In this document: positions 52,825 through 61,423 of the stretch, piece after piece | Numbering within the stretch: position 1 is the stretch's first letter | How the letters are laid out: each line of letters starts with the position of its first letter | Assembly: GCA_016342285.1 (NCBI GenBank) | Contig: JAEINQ010000009.1 | Coordinates: forward strand, 59,037 to 123,036 | DNA length: 64,000 nt | Direction: 5' to 3' | From: Desulfobacterales bacterium | GTDB lineage: Bacteria > Desulfobacterota > Desulfobacteria > Desulfobacterales > JAEINQ01 | Notes under the pieces: model-generated | Database searches by the model: none | Told to the model about the DNA's origin: nothing | The model's input: only the letters and a program-made list of their open reading frames with translations | Translations under genes and position numbers: made by a program

Positions 52825-53373
52825 TCATTCCATATGGGCTTGCGACATCAAGACGCCGGTGGTGTCCACCGTCGACGGCAGGTAGGCGCCGGAGATATCG
52901 GCGCTCGATGCGATCGTGGCCCGGAGAATACGCAGGTCGAAATCCTTGAGCTTTTCATAGAATTGGTGAAAAACCGCTGTCTGGCACTGAAGAAAAATGC
53001 CGTAATCCCGGTTCAGGTTGTAAATCTGGCCCATGTGGTGGATCAGCAGGTAAAACGTCGCCGCTGACAGGTATTGGGTGTCTGGCTGTTTGTTTAGCTC
53101 CGGATAGAACCGGGAGACGTGGATCATTTTGGAAAAGCGGTTGATGGAAAAAACCAGGGAGCGGGAAATGATATTACCGGTCCGGCGGCTGAACATCTGA
53201 TATTCGACGCAGTCGAATTCCCGGCTGTAACTGAACCCAAAGGCGTTGCAGAGCCTCGTCACCTGGGCTGCCATAAAATCGGACATCTCTTTTTTGGCTC
53301 TTCGCTGTTTCATGTGGGTAAAATGTTCCCGTCCCGGCCCCCACATGAAATAGCGAGGCACCTCTTTTTTCAT
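52825..53373 (-). CDS. Conserved hypothetical protein
   Basis: A 182-residue soluble protein of unknown function. Notable stretches are the basic N-terminus REHFTHMKQRRAKKEMSDFM, then FDCVEYQMFSRRTGNIISRS and ATFYLLIHHMGQIYNLNRDY. No signal peptide or known motif is seen. There is no clear Shine-Dalgarno before the ATG at 53373, and an internal ATG at 53346 is an alternative. It lies 56 bases downstream of the exonuclease-fold lipoprotein gene on the same strand and may share its transcript. Confidence 0.65.
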   Translation of the reverse strand: MKKEVPRYFMWGPGREHFTHMKQRRAKKEMSDFMAAQVTRLCNAFGFSYSREFDCVEYQMFSRRTGNIISRSLVFSINRFSKMIHVSRFYPELNKQPDTQYLSAATFYLLIHHMGQIYNLNRDYGIFLQCQTAVFHQFYEKLKDFDLRILRATIASSADISGAYLPSTVDTTGVLMSQAHME

Positions 53374-53428
53374 TTCGAAACCCGCCCGACCGCCAAGGGC
53401 CGGTCCTGAACGATTCCATGACGGATGA

Positions 53429-54520
53429 TTACCGAAAGACGATTTCCGACAACACCCCGAAATGATCGCTGGCGTGAACCCCGTCCACGGTCTTGTTGAG
53501 AACCACCCGGCTTGACTTCACGGACATCCCTTTGGCGTTGAGGACTTTTGAGGGGCCGGCGAAAATGTAATCGATCCGCTGGGGGATGCTTTCTTGTATC
53601 CAGTTGAGCTTTTCGACCAAGCCTCCGGACGCCGGCATTCCCGGTTCAAGATAATGATGGATGATGTTGCGGTTGGCCCGGCTGTCCCAGGTGGCGCCCT
53701 TTCCGTCCGGATTGGTATGACCGAAGGTGTCCACCAGTCCGTGATCCAGCAAGGCCCGTATCTCCCCGGTTTCCTCGGTGGCGTTGAAATCGCCCATGAG
53801 AATCACCGGGGCGTCGCCGGCCACTTCCCGAATAAACGCCAGGGTCTTTCGGGCCTCATCCATGCGCCATTGTTTCCCTTTGTCGACCGCTTCCATGGCC
53901 GCTTCCAGTTCCCCGGCCGTTTTTGCCAGTGCTTCGGCTTTGGCACGCATGTTCGGGGTGTCCAGCACCGATGCGTGCCAGTGGGTGGAAAAGAGAAAAA
54001 CCGGTGTCGTCTCCAACGAGATTCTGGCTGCCACCACCTGGGTGGCGTCCTCAAAATGGCAGGTGAAAAAGCTTCCCACAGGCCCGCCCGATAGCTGGCG
54101 GCGGCCGGCAGGGACCAAGCCCAAATCCCGTTTGGCCAAAATGGCGTCACCTTCGCGAAGGTTCCACGGCAGCCCCACCGGCCCGGCCCGAAGCCCGCCG
54201 ATACCCACGTGAAAGACGGCGTCATAACCCAGATCACCGGCCAGACGGCGGATATAACCGGGCAGCTTGTTGGCCTCGTGGACCCCGATGATGTCCGGGT
54301 CCAGGTCTTTTAGCTGGGCCAACAGGGCCTGGTAACGCTTTTCCCGAACCGCCGGGGTCTCGTATTCGCCCATGGTCACGTAACCCTGGTAGTCGAGACC
54401 GGACCAGACATTGATGTCCACCACCCGGAGGGCGTTGCGAGTGGCGACAGGAGCGGGGATGGCGGATGGGGCCGCGCATCCGGCCAGCAACAGGCAAAGG
54501 AGAACAATGGCGTTTTGCAC
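53429..54520 (-). CDS. Endonuclease/exonuclease/phosphatase-fold lipoprotein
   Basis: A 363-residue predicted lipoprotein: LLCLLLAGCAA gives a lipobox with cysteine at about residue 15. The mature domain has the EEP fold: VVDINVW, GVHEANK (catalytic glutamate), FSTHWHAS, LMGDFNATEE, RIDYIFAG and ASDHFGVLSE (catalytic Asp-His). It would hydrolyse a phosphodiester such as a nucleic acid or lipid head group in the envelope; the substrate is unknown. The start is GTG at 54518-54520, with AAGGAGG about ten bases upstream. It is divergent from the riboswitch-controlled gene. Confidence 0.87.
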   Translation of the reverse strand: MQNAIVLLCLLLAGCAAPSAIPAPVATRNALRVVDINVWSGLDYQGYVTMGEYETPAVREKRYQALLAQLKDLDPDIIGVHEANKLPGYIRRLAGDLGYDAVFHVGIGGLRAGPVGLPWNLREGDAILAKRDLGLVPAGRRQLSGGPVGSFFTCHFEDATQVVAARISLETTPVFLFSTHWHASVLDTPNMRAKAEALAKTAGELEAAMEAVDKGKQWRMDEARKTLAFIREVAGDAPVILMGDFNATEETGEIRALLDHGLVDTFGHTNPDGKGATWDSRANRNIIHHYLEPGMPASGGLVEKLNWIQESIPQRIDYIFAGPSKVLNAKGMSVKSSRVVLNKTVDGVHASDHFGVLSEIVFR

Positions 54521-54734
54521 GGTTCGGGGCCTCCTTTCTCGGCTAAAAAAGTTTAGGACACGATACCCTGACGCGGCCGCCGGCTCAAGGGCTAATCCAG
54601 TGTCGCCCGGTCGCCCGCTCGCCCGGCATGATTGCCGGGAAGGTTTTCGGATCGGTTGGCCGGGCTGATTTTATTATTGTGTTGCGCCTGGAGGCCGTCC
54701 GTTTTATTGTAGGCGGTGGATTTGGAGATAATTC

Positions 54735-54763
54735 TTGACTTGATAGCGTCGGCCAAATATATT
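54735..54763 (+). promoter_or_regulatory. Sigma-70 promoter ahead of c-di-GMP riboswitch
   Basis: TTGACT (54735-54740) and TATATT (54758-54763) are spaced by 17 bases, giving a start near 54770, immediately before the riboswitch. Confidence 0.75.
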
Positions 54764-54777
54764 AGTATATGTTAAAC

Positions 54778-54862
54778 ATGAAAGGGCAAAGCCGCTGAAA
54801 GGCGGCGACGCAAAGCCACGGGTCTAAAGCCGATTGCGGCCATGATCGCCGGGTTGCCGAAT
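54778..54862 (+). promoter_or_regulatory. Cyclic di-GMP-I (GEMM-I) riboswitch
   Basis: The sequence shows the GEMM-I landmarks in order: AGGGCAAAGCC, the GAAA tetraloop in CTGAAAGG, GACGCAAAGCCACGGGTCTA, then GATCGCCGGGTTGCCGAA. They match the tetraloop, its receptor and the ligand-binding junction of the V. cholerae Vc2 aptamer. The aptamer begins a few bases after the predicted transcript start. About 165 bases separate it from the lipoprotein start codon. The expression platform is unclear, since no obvious terminator is seen. Confidence 0.93.
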
Positions 54863-55026
54863 CTTCCGATGTCACCACCGCTTCCGGACGGCTTCCCTAA
54901 GGCGTTTTCCTCGCTGTTTTTCGATCTTTTCCTGGCTTTGCCACCGATATTTTTCAACCCATGCATTCGCGGCATCGCCATGGATGGCAGTCCCTTTTTG
55001 GCCCGGCCCGAGAAAAGGCATTAATC

Positions 55027-55440
55027 ATGAAGCATCGCTATCTGTTCGTTTCAATTTTGCTGGCGGTCTCTTTATTTTCCGCATGCACCCGGGAGATCCC
55101 GGTTCAGCAAACCGTTGTTCGCCATGGCCTCCTCTACGAAAAAGGGAAAGCCGAGCCATTTACCGGGGTCATCACGGGCGAGGCCCGGGAAGGGTACCGG
55201 TCCACAATCTGTACCTACCGGAAAGCCTACCGGAACGGCATTATGAATGGAGACTGCTGCTTCTGGCATCCCAACGGGCACCTGGAGAGCATCGAACCCT
55301 ACCGGGACGGCAAGATCAACGGTGTCCTGACCCGCTACGACGAAAACGGCCGGGTCTTGGTCCGGGCTCACCTGGTGGACGGCCAGCGCGGGGGCGAACA
55401 CGGCGAGATCTTCTGGCATCGCGCCCCAACAGGGGGCTGA
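55027..55440 (+). CDS. c-di-GMP-riboswitch-controlled lipoprotein with MORN-like repeats
   Basis: A 137-residue predicted lipoprotein. The signal peptide ends LFSAC (lipid cysteine about residue 20). The mature part contains MORN/YwqK-type repeats: LLYEKGKAEPFTG, RKAYRNGIMNGDCCFWHPNG, YRDGKINGVLTRYDENGRV and VDGQRGGEHGEIFWH. Such repeats form beta-hairpin sheets in surface proteins. Control by the GEMM-I riboswitch upstream places it in the c-di-GMP (biofilm/motility) regulon. The ribosome site is GAGAAAAGG. The frame open from 54961 lies in the leader and is not coding. Confidence 0.85.
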   Translation: MKHRYLFVSILLAVSLFSACTREIPVQQTVVRHGLLYEKGKAEPFTGVITGEAREGYRSTICTYRKAYRNGIMNGDCCFWHPNGHLESIEPYRDGKINGVLTRYDENGRVLVRAHLVDGQRGGEHGEIFWHRAPTGG

Positions 55441-55446
55441 AAAACC

Positions 55447-55560
55447 ATGTCCGCCATTATTCCAATGCTCCCATTGATAGACGGTGAAGCGCTACTAAAC
55501 ATGCTGGAACAAGAAGAAATTGGGCTTAAAACAAAAGCTATTTCTGCTTATTTGCATTGA
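55447..55560 (+). pseudogene. Remnant resembling the C-terminus of an Mrr-like restriction endonuclease
   Basis: A 37-codon open frame (MSAIIPMLPLIDGEALLNML then EQEEIGLKTKAI) starts seven bases after the lipoprotein stop. The LIDGxxLLxMLxxxxIGL pattern resembles the last helix of Mrr-type restriction endonucleases. It has no ribosome site and no catalytic domain, so it is probably a gene fragment. AT-rich codons suggest foreign origin. Low confidence. Confidence 0.35.
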
Positions 55561-55585
55561 CAGTGCGTACGCTATGACGTACGTT
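55557..55585 (+). promoter_or_regulatory. yefM-yoeB promoter/operator
   Basis: TTGACA (55557-55562) is followed by the inverted repeat CGTACG-ctatga-CGTACG (55566-55571 / 55578-55583), which overlaps the expected -10 (TACGTT, 55580-55585). This suits autorepression by a YefM-YoeB complex. Confidence 0.6.
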
Positions 55586-55606
55586 GGGGAAAAAGTGAGG
55601 TGAAAT

Positions 55607-55849
55607 ATGCCGACATTATCAGCAACCGAGGCTCGATCTAAGCTTTATCGTCTTATCGATCAAACCGCTTTATCACATGAACCTATCGTAATTACAAGCA
55701 AAAGAGGTAATGCAGTGCTTTTGTCCGAAGATGATTGGCGCTCAATTCAAGAAACAATGTATCTTTTGAATATCCCGGGAATGCGTGAGTCTATTCGGGA
55801 GGGTTTAGCAACGCCTATTGAGGATTGCATAGAGGAAATCGATTGGTGA
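55607..55849 (+). CDS. yefM: YefM/Phd-type antitoxin
   Basis: An 80-residue Phd/YefM antitoxin. The N-terminal DNA-binding fold reads LSATEARSKLYRLIDQTA with PIVITSKRGNAVLLSEDDW, and the toxin-binding tail is MRESIREGLATPIEDCIEEI. GAGGTGAAAT lies directly before the ATG. It is translationally coupled to the next gene, whose GTG start overlaps its TGA. The base composition is AT-rich compared with its flanks. Confidence 0.93.
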   Translation: MPTLSATEARSKLYRLIDQTALSHEPIVITSKRGNAVLLSEDDWRSIQETMYLLNIPGMRESIREGLATPIEDCIEEIDW

Positions 55850-56109
55850 ATTACAGGGTTGTTTTTACGAAGCAAGCTCAAAAAGACGCTAAAAAATTAT
55901 CCGCCTCCGGTCTCAACGTTAAGGCCGAGCAATTAATCGAAATCCTGCGAAATAACCCTTATCAAACGCCACCTTTCTACGAAAAGTTAATCGGTGATTT
56001 AGTTGGAGCCTATTCCCGACGTATAAATATTCAGCATCGATTGGTCTATGAAGTGATAGAGGATGAAAGGATCATAAAAATTATTCGCATGTGGACTCAT
56101 TATGAATGA
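55846..56109 (+). CDS. yoeB: YoeB-type toxin (Txe/YoeB family mRNA interferase)
   Basis: An 87-residue ribosome-dependent mRNA endonuclease. Family blocks: VVFTKQAQKDAKKL, IEILRNNPYQTPPFYEKL, GAYSRRINIQHRLVYEV (catalytic Arg/His region) and the terminal IIKIIRMWTHYE, the typical YoeB end. The start is GTG at 55846, inside the antitoxin stop codon; an ATG at 55825 would overlap further and has no ribosome site. Confidence 0.93.
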   Translation: MNYRVVFTKQAQKDAKKLSASGLNVKAEQLIEILRNNPYQTPPFYEKLIGDLVGAYSRRINIQHRLVYEVIEDERIIKIIRMWTHYE

Positions 56110-56318
56110 AAAACAAGACAGAAGCCCAGACCCGGTCCGGATGACGTTCCAGAACCGTCCGCACGTCGGCAACGCCCTCGGTTTCGAATACGGCGCACGG
56201 GGATTCGAACCGATCGTCCCATGACATATCATGTAATAAACCGGGATCTGTTCTGATTTCAGCAAACTTCCGTCATCGTATTTCTGACAATCTGTGCTTC
56301 GTCCTGGAAAGAGACACG

Positions 56319-59300
56319 TCATTTAATCAGTGCCCGCTCCCCCAGATTGCCGTAACGGTGGTAGTTGTTACAGATGGACTGCTGCCTGAAGTATTGGATT
56401 AACTCAAGGCGCCCTTCCATCATCACCGGTGTCCGGGAAATGTAAAATCCGGTTTTGGCCGCGGCGGCAAAGACCTCCGGGGGCACCCGGTCCGGGGCTG
56501 CATAGCGGATCCGGTCGATCTCGGGCATCATCTCCACCAGGGCCTTGTCGTGCTGAAAGACAACCTGGGCCGAGTCGGTTATCTGCTTGCCTTCCCGGCT
56601 GAAAAGAAACTCGGTGACGGCGTTGCCCATGCCAGTGGGAATGCTGATGGTGGGGGCGCACCCTGAAATCCGGGCCGCCGCCAGACGGGCCAGGACCTCA
56701 AAGAGGGTGTCGTTTTCGTGGATCCGGATCACCACTTTTCCGATGGGAAGATATCGCAGGATATTGTCCTGGCCCCGAAGGTGGAAGTAATCCTGCTCCC
56801 GGGAGAATTTTTGCTCCACATGGAAGAGATAGCTCTTGATGGCGCGGATGGTTTTGTCCAGGTCCTTGCGGTAGGGTTCGAGCAGTCCCCAGTTGGCCTT
56901 CTGGCGCCATTCCAGGGCCATGCGCAAAATCGCCGAGTCCTTTTCGATAACGCCGACCCGGGGGGGTGCAATCTCCTCAAAATCCATGAACTGGGCCACA
57001 TAATCGGGGCTGCCGGCCTTGAGCCCGGGTCCCAGGGCCGACTTTCCCATGCCGCCGAAGGGCTGGCGCAAGGTGATGGCACCGGTGGTCCCGCGGTTGA
57101 TGTATAGGTTGCCCGCCCGGACCCGGTTTTTCCATTGCTGCTGTTCGCGCTCGTCGAGGCTTTCGATCCCCGAGGTCAGGCCGTATCCGGTCTGGTTGAC
57201 CAGGGAGATGGCATGATCCAGGTCGTCGGCCCGCATGACCCCGAGCAGGGCGCCGAAAAACTCGGTCATGTGGGTGTAGGACCCGGGCTGGACGTCCCAT
57301 TTGATCCCCGGCGACCACAGGTGCGGGTTGTCGTCGCAGATCTGTGGCTTCAGCGCCCAGGACTCGCCCGGTTCCAGGGTGGTCAGGGCACGATGGAGAT
57401 CGCCTGCAGGGGGATGTATCAGGGCGGCCATCTTGTTTTCAAAGGCCCAGGCCGACCCTACTTTGAAGCTTCCGGCCGCGTCCACCAGCTGCCGGCGATA
57501 GCCCGGATCGTCGTAGATCTCTTTTTCCAGGATCAGCAACGAAGTGGCGCTGCACTTCTGGCCGCAGTTGCCGAAGGCCGAATGGATCACGTTCTTGATG
57601 GACTGGTCGCGGTCGGCCGTGGCGGTGACGATGGTGGCGTTCTTACCGCCTGTTTCCGCGGCCAGGTAGATACCGGTCCGCTGTTCCAGGATCTTCAGAC
57701 CGGTATCGGTCCCGCCGGTCAAAATGACGAAGTCCACATCCGGATGGACGGTGAGGCGGCTGCCGGTGGTCGCGCCGCTGCACGGGACGAACTGGAGCAC
57801 GTTTCTGGAGATACCTGCCCGCCAGAAGCACTGGCACAGCTCCCAGGCCACCAGCACGGCATCCGAGGCCGGTTTATAGATCACGGTGTTGCCGGCGGCA
57901 AGCGCTGTCACGATGCCGCCGCAGGGAATGGCAATGGGAAAATTCCACGGCGAGATCACCAGCCCCACCCCTCGTCCGGCTGCCCGGACCGTCTCCATGT
58001 CGCTGAAAGCCTTGGCCGAATAGGGATAGAATTCGGCAAAATCGATGGCCTCTGAAACCTCCACGTCCGCTTCGGCAAAAACCTTTCCGGTGTCGGCCGC
58101 GGCCGCCCCGATGAGCTTGCCCCGCGCCTTTCGCAGCTCCATGGCCACCCGGCCCAGGGCTTGGTGGCGCTGAGCCGGGGGCAGGGCGCGCCAGCCGTCC
58201 GGGTCGGATCGTGCCGTTTCCACAGCCCGCTCCACGTCGGCGTCCGTGGCCATGGCGTATCGGGCCACGCAGACCTTTTCGTGAAACTGGCTCGGGTCCA
58301 GGCACGATCGGGTCTGGTGATCAGCGGTGAGCTCTTGGCCGGCCACCACCACGGGAATTTCGATAACGGTATCGTCGGCGCTCTTTTTCCATTGTTGCCG
58401 AATCCCTTCGGCCCATTGCCGGTTGGCCGGCAACGACCAGTCGGTGTCCGGTTCGTTGTTGAACTCGTTGGCGTAGAAGGTGCCGATCTTCTCCGAAAAG
58501 ACCTCCGTGTTGCGGTCCTGGGTCCGTTTGGGGCCAAGGCTGGCCTTGTCCCGGTATTCGCAGGACGCGAGATAGCCGTCCTTTAAAAACAGCCATTCCT
58601 TGGATCCGACCTTGAGATCCGGCGAATACCGAAGAAAATTCTCCGGGGAGGTGTTCTCGTCCAGGCGCCGGACCAGGTAGGCGATGGCATTGATGAACTC
58701 GTCACGGGTGGCCACCGGGGCGTAGAGAAGCACATCGCCGGACATCTCGCACAAGGCCCGGCGCACATGATCGGCCATCCCTTCGAGCATCTCAAAATAG
58801 AAGTGGTCGGTCACCTGGTAAGCCTGGGCGAGCTTGTAGGCATAGGCCAGTTCGAAGAGGTTGTGGGAGGCGATGCCCAGGTTGACGGCCCGAATGTTCT
58901 CCGGCACCATGCCAAAGGCCACCATCCGTTTGTAATTGGCGTCCACTTCAAGTTTGTTGTCGTAAGGGGCCAAGGGCCAGTTGAACAGGGACGATTCGAG
59001 CTGCTCCATCTCCATGTTGGCCCCCTTGACGATTCGCAGCTTGACCGGGGCCCCGCCCGCGGCCACCCGGGCCTTCGCCCATCGGGTCAGCTCCTGCTGG
59101 ATCAGGTGGGAATCGGGCAGGTAGGCCTGGAGCACGATGCCGGCGCTGTAGTCCGTGAATTCGGCCTGGTCCAGGGTTTCGATGAAGGCCCTGCTGGTGA
59201 TCTCCAGATCCCGGTACTCCTCCATGTCGAGATTGACGAATTTGGGGACCCGGGTGCCGTCGTTTCTCACAAAAACGTTCTCCTTGGCCACCCGGTACAG

Positions 59301-59924
59301 GGCGGTAAGGCGCTCGGTAAGCACCGATATGGTGTGATCCAGGGCCAGGGAGCTGATCTGGGAATAGATGGTGGAGATCTTGACCGAAATGTACTCGATG
59401 TCCGGGTCTTTCATGTCCCGGATATAGGTCTGCAAGCGATTGCGCGCCTCTTCTTCGCCCAGCAGGGCCTCGCCGAGATGGTTGATGTTCATGCGCACCC
59501 CCTGGGTTTTCCGCTTGGCCAGGTGGGCGTGCAGGGCCTCGGCCTCGCCGGGGATGATGGCGCGGCTGGAGTTGTGGCGCATCTTTTCGATCATGGTGGG
59601 AACGGAAAGGGCGGGAACATGACGCCCCAGCCCCAGGAACATCTGGATCAGGAGCTTTTCCACCCGGCTGAAAAAATCCGGAACGCCGTGGTGGCTCAGA
59701 ATGTGGTTGACCAGGTCCGCCACGCGCCGGTTGTCATGGGAGCGAAAACTCCGGTCGATCATCTGGGTCAAAACGACCTTGTCCATAGGGTGGGTCAGCA
59801 GGCGCTTCATCTGCTCCTGGATCCCTTTTTCCTCTCCGGTGAGCAGTTCGTTGGCCCGGGTCTGCCAGGCCTCGGCCAGGGCCGCGGCCTCCTCGATGAT
59901 GTTTTTCTCCTGATGCGCGTCCAT
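56319..59924 (-). CDS. putA: Bifunctional proline dehydrogenase / delta-1-pyrroline-5-carboxylate dehydrogenase
   Basis: A 1201-residue enzyme oxidising proline to glutamate. An N-terminal helical region precedes the FAD proline dehydrogenase barrel (about 100-470; VRMNINHLGEALLGEEEARN, LRIVKGANMEMEQ, FEMLEGMADHVRRA). The aldehyde dehydrogenase follows (about 530-1010; VISPWNFPIAIPCGG, ETGGKNA, and catalytic C791 in NCGQKCSATS). About 190 residues of C-terminal domain complete it. There is no ribbon-helix-helix DNA-binding domain, so it does not self-repress. A FadR-type regulator gene lies upstream in the same direction. AGGAGG precedes the ATG. Confidence 0.95.
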   Translation of the reverse strand: MDAHQEKNIIEEAAALAEAWQTRANELLTGEEKGIQEQMKRLLTHPMDKVVLTQMIDRSFRSHDNRRVADLVNHILSHHGVPDFFSRVEKLLIQMFLGLGRHVPALSVPTMIEKMRHNSSRAIIPGEAEALHAHLAKRKTQGVRMNINHLGEALLGEEEARNRLQTYIRDMKDPDIEYISVKISTIYSQISSLALDHTISVLTERLTALYRVAKENVFVRNDGTRVPKFVNLDMEEYRDLEITSRAFIETLDQAEFTDYSAGIVLQAYLPDSHLIQQELTRWAKARVAAGGAPVKLRIVKGANMEMEQLESSLFNWPLAPYDNKLEVDANYKRMVAFGMVPENIRAVNLGIASHNLFELAYAYKLAQAYQVTDHFYFEMLEGMADHVRRALCEMSGDVLLYAPVATRDEFINAIAYLVRRLDENTSPENFLRYSPDLKVGSKEWLFLKDGYLASCEYRDKASLGPKRTQDRNTEVFSEKIGTFYANEFNNEPDTDWSLPANRQWAEGIRQQWKKSADDTVIEIPVVVAGQELTADHQTRSCLDPSQFHEKVCVARYAMATDADVERAVETARSDPDGWRALPPAQRHQALGRVAMELRKARGKLIGAAAADTGKVFAEADVEVSEAIDFAEFYPYSAKAFSDMETVRAAGRGVGLVISPWNFPIAIPCGGIVTALAAGNTVIYKPASDAVLVAWELCQCFWRAGISRNVLQFVPCSGATTGSRLTVHPDVDFVILTGGTDTGLKILEQRTGIYLAAETGGKNATIVTATADRDQSIKNVIHSAFGNCGQKCSATSLLILEKEIYDDPGYRRQLVDAAGSFKVGSAWAFENKMAALIHPPAGDLHRALTTLEPGESWALKPQICDDNPHLWSPGIKWDVQPGSYTHMTEFFGALLGVMRADDLDHAISLVNQTGYGLTSGIESLDEREQQQWKNRVRAGNLYINRGTTGAITLRQPFGGMGKSALGPGLKAGSPDYVAQFMDFEEIAPPRVGVIEKDSAILRMALEWRQKANWGLLEPYRKDLDKTIRAIKSYLFHVEQKFSREQDYFHLRGQDNILRYLPIGKVVIRIHENDTLFEVLARLAAARISGCAPTISIPTGMGNAVTEFLFSREGKQITDSAQVVFQHDKALVEMMPEIDRIRYAAPDRVPPEVFAAAAKTGFYISRTPVMMEGRLELIQYFRQQSICNNYHRYGNLGERALIK

Positions 59925-60090
59925 CAGATGCCTCCTGTATAAATTGTTGCGTTCATAATGGTCATGGTCTGTGTAAATCGGTTATGCGGCATCCGTCATG
60001 CAATGCTCGGTGAATGCCTAAAATTGTGGAGTCGCTTTGCTCCAGCCATTTTCAGCAAAAATGCTGCAGAATTTCCTTACTCTCGAACGG

Positions 60091-60205
60091 TAATCGTTTA
60101 CAGGGTGCCGTAGATGCGAGGCGCCGGGCATGCAGACGTACTCGTTCTTACTTCAAATGCCCGGGAACAAAGTCACGCCTCGGCGTGATGCCCTGTGAAT
60201 TCTTA
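60091..60205 (+). repeat. TIR element, copy D
   Basis: A 115-bp copy in the same orientation as copy A, with ends TAATCGTTTACAGGG and CCCTGTGAATTCTTA and the inner hairpin TCACGCCtcGGCGTGA. Its last three bases (60203-60205) are the TAA stop codon of the GntR-family regulator on the minus strand. Confidence 0.85.
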
Positions 60206-60925
60206 CCGCTTCTTCTTTTCCATGTGCCGGCTGAAGCGTTTGACGTGGCTTTGCGCCAGGCTTCGGGCTTTGCCGGCGTCGCCATCGGCCACGGCCGCCA
60301 CGATACGGCACAGGTCTTCGTAGTTTTCCTGAAGCTCTTCTTCGCCCACGGCGAGAAACCGGTCATAATATTTATGTATGTTGTCATGAACCGTTCGAAG
60401 GATAAGCCGGTAAAGGGGATTGCCGGTGATCTCGGCCAGGGTCATGTGGATCTTTTCATCCACCCGGACAAAATCGTTCCACCCGGAGAGCCCCTTACGG
60501 TAATGGGCCTCGGCCTCGGCCAAAAGGGCATGGAGAACATCAATGTCACTTTGGTCGGCGCATTTTGCCGCGATGCCGCTTACCGCCCCTTCCACATCCT
60601 GGCGAAACTCGGCCAGGTGATTCAGAGAGACATCGCCCGACCGGATCATCATGGCCAGGCTCTCGGTGATTCGGTCCGCATTGGCCCCCTTGACCACCGC
60701 TCCGCCGCCTACCCCGAGGCGGATCTCGATGAGCCCCTTTTCCTCCAGTACACGCAGGGCTTCTCGGAGGGTTCCGCGGCTGATGCCGAAGAGTTCGCAC
60801 ATTTCCCGTTCTGCCGGAAGCCGGTCCCCGATGGCAATCTGGCCGTCTAAGATGGCATCGCCAACCTGGTCCACCACATCCTGAAAGATGCGGTTCTGCC
60901 TTGCTTTTCGAAATATCGGGTCCAT
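60203..60925 (-). CDS. FadR-subfamily GntR transcriptional regulator
   Basis: A 240-residue repressor-type regulator. The winged helix-turn-helix (about 10-75) has IGDRLPAEREMCELFGISRG and TLREALRVLEEKGLIEIR, followed by a FCD ligand-binding domain with DEKIHMTLAEITGNPLYRLI and a C-terminal helix. The start at 60925 is set by GGAGGGG and the fold; the frame runs on to 61126 without support. A palindrome TAATGGT-tag-ACCATTA (60967-60983) lies 42 bases upstream, so it is probably autoregulated. It is placed just before putA, suggesting control of proline use. Confidence 0.88.
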   Translation of the reverse strand: MDPIFRKARQNRIFQDVVDQVGDAILDGQIAIGDRLPAEREMCELFGISRGTLREALRVLEEKGLIEIRLGVGGGAVVKGANADRITESLAMMIRSGDVSLNHLAEFRQDVEGAVSGIAAKCADQSDIDVLHALLAEAEAHYRKGLSGWNDFVRVDEKIHMTLAEITGNPLYRLILRTVHDNIHKYYDRFLAVGEEELQENYEDLCRIVAAVADGDAGKARSLAQSHVKRFSRHMEKKKR

Positions 60926-60966
60926 GCCCCTCCATTGGCGGAAATCACCGCCAGCGTCGATCATTA

Positions 60967-60983
60967 TAATGGTTAGACCATTA
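60967..60983. promoter_or_regulatory. FadR/GntR-type operator
   Basis: TAATGGT-tag-ACCATTA is an inverted repeat with perfect 7-base arms containing the TGGT-N3-ACCA pattern of FadR-subfamily operators. A minus-strand TATAAT overlaps its edge, so binding would block the regulator's own promoter. Confidence 0.7.
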
Positions 60984-61119
60984 ATAACCCAGTCCCCAAT
61001 CGGAGTCAAACGGTTTTCATCATCCGCGGCCCAAAATGGCCGCACCCGTATCCACGCTGCAGGCGCCCTCCCAAACAGCCATTCTGCCCTGCCGACAGGC
61101 CGCTGATCAGGCCCCACTG

Positions 61120-61148
61120 TTGACAAGGTGGTCCTCCAAGTGCATACT
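61120..61148 (+). promoter_or_regulatory. Promoter of the Phd-PIN module
   Basis: TTGACA (61120-61125) and CATACT (61143-61148) are spaced by 17 bases, 30 bases before the antitoxin start. Confidence 0.55.
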
Positions 61149-61177
61149 TCAACTGATCACTTTCAAGGAGGCTGCAT

Positions 61178-61423
61178 ATGGAAATATCTTTTTTGGATTT
61201 GCGCAAAAAACCCGGCAAAATCATGGAAGCCCTGGAACGCAGAGAGACAATCACTCTTTCCAGGCGCGGAAAAGCCGTGGCCCATGTGGTGCCGGTTGAA
61301 AACAGACGCCGATGTAAAACGGCCGAGCACCCCGCCTTTGGAATGTGGGCCAATCGTTTGCCGATGGAAAAACCTGCCGAAATGGTTCGGCAAATGCGAA
61401 AGGGGCGCTTCGATGCTCTTTGA
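61178..61423 (+). CDS. Phd/YefM-type antitoxin
   Basis: An 81-residue antitoxin with the Phd fold: MEISFLDLRKKPGKIMEALE, TITLSRRGKAVAHVVPVE, and a C-terminal tail MVRQMRKGRFDAL. AAGGAGG lies eight bases upstream of the ATG. It overlaps the PIN toxin gene by 11 bases, showing a coupled two-gene operon. The codon use is GC-rich like the chromosome, so this module looks older than the one at 35-36 kb. Confidence 0.88.
   Translation: MEISFLDLRKKPGKIMEALERRETITLSRRGKAVAHVVPVENRRRCKTAEHPAFGMWANRLPMEKPAEMVRQMRKGRFDAL

Noticed and set aside
56195..56215. GGTTCGAATCCCC on the minus strand, like a tRNA T-arm
   Set aside because: No acceptor stem, anticodon arm or CCA-compatible 3' end can be folded around it; it lies in a gap and a protein-like frame covers the same bases.
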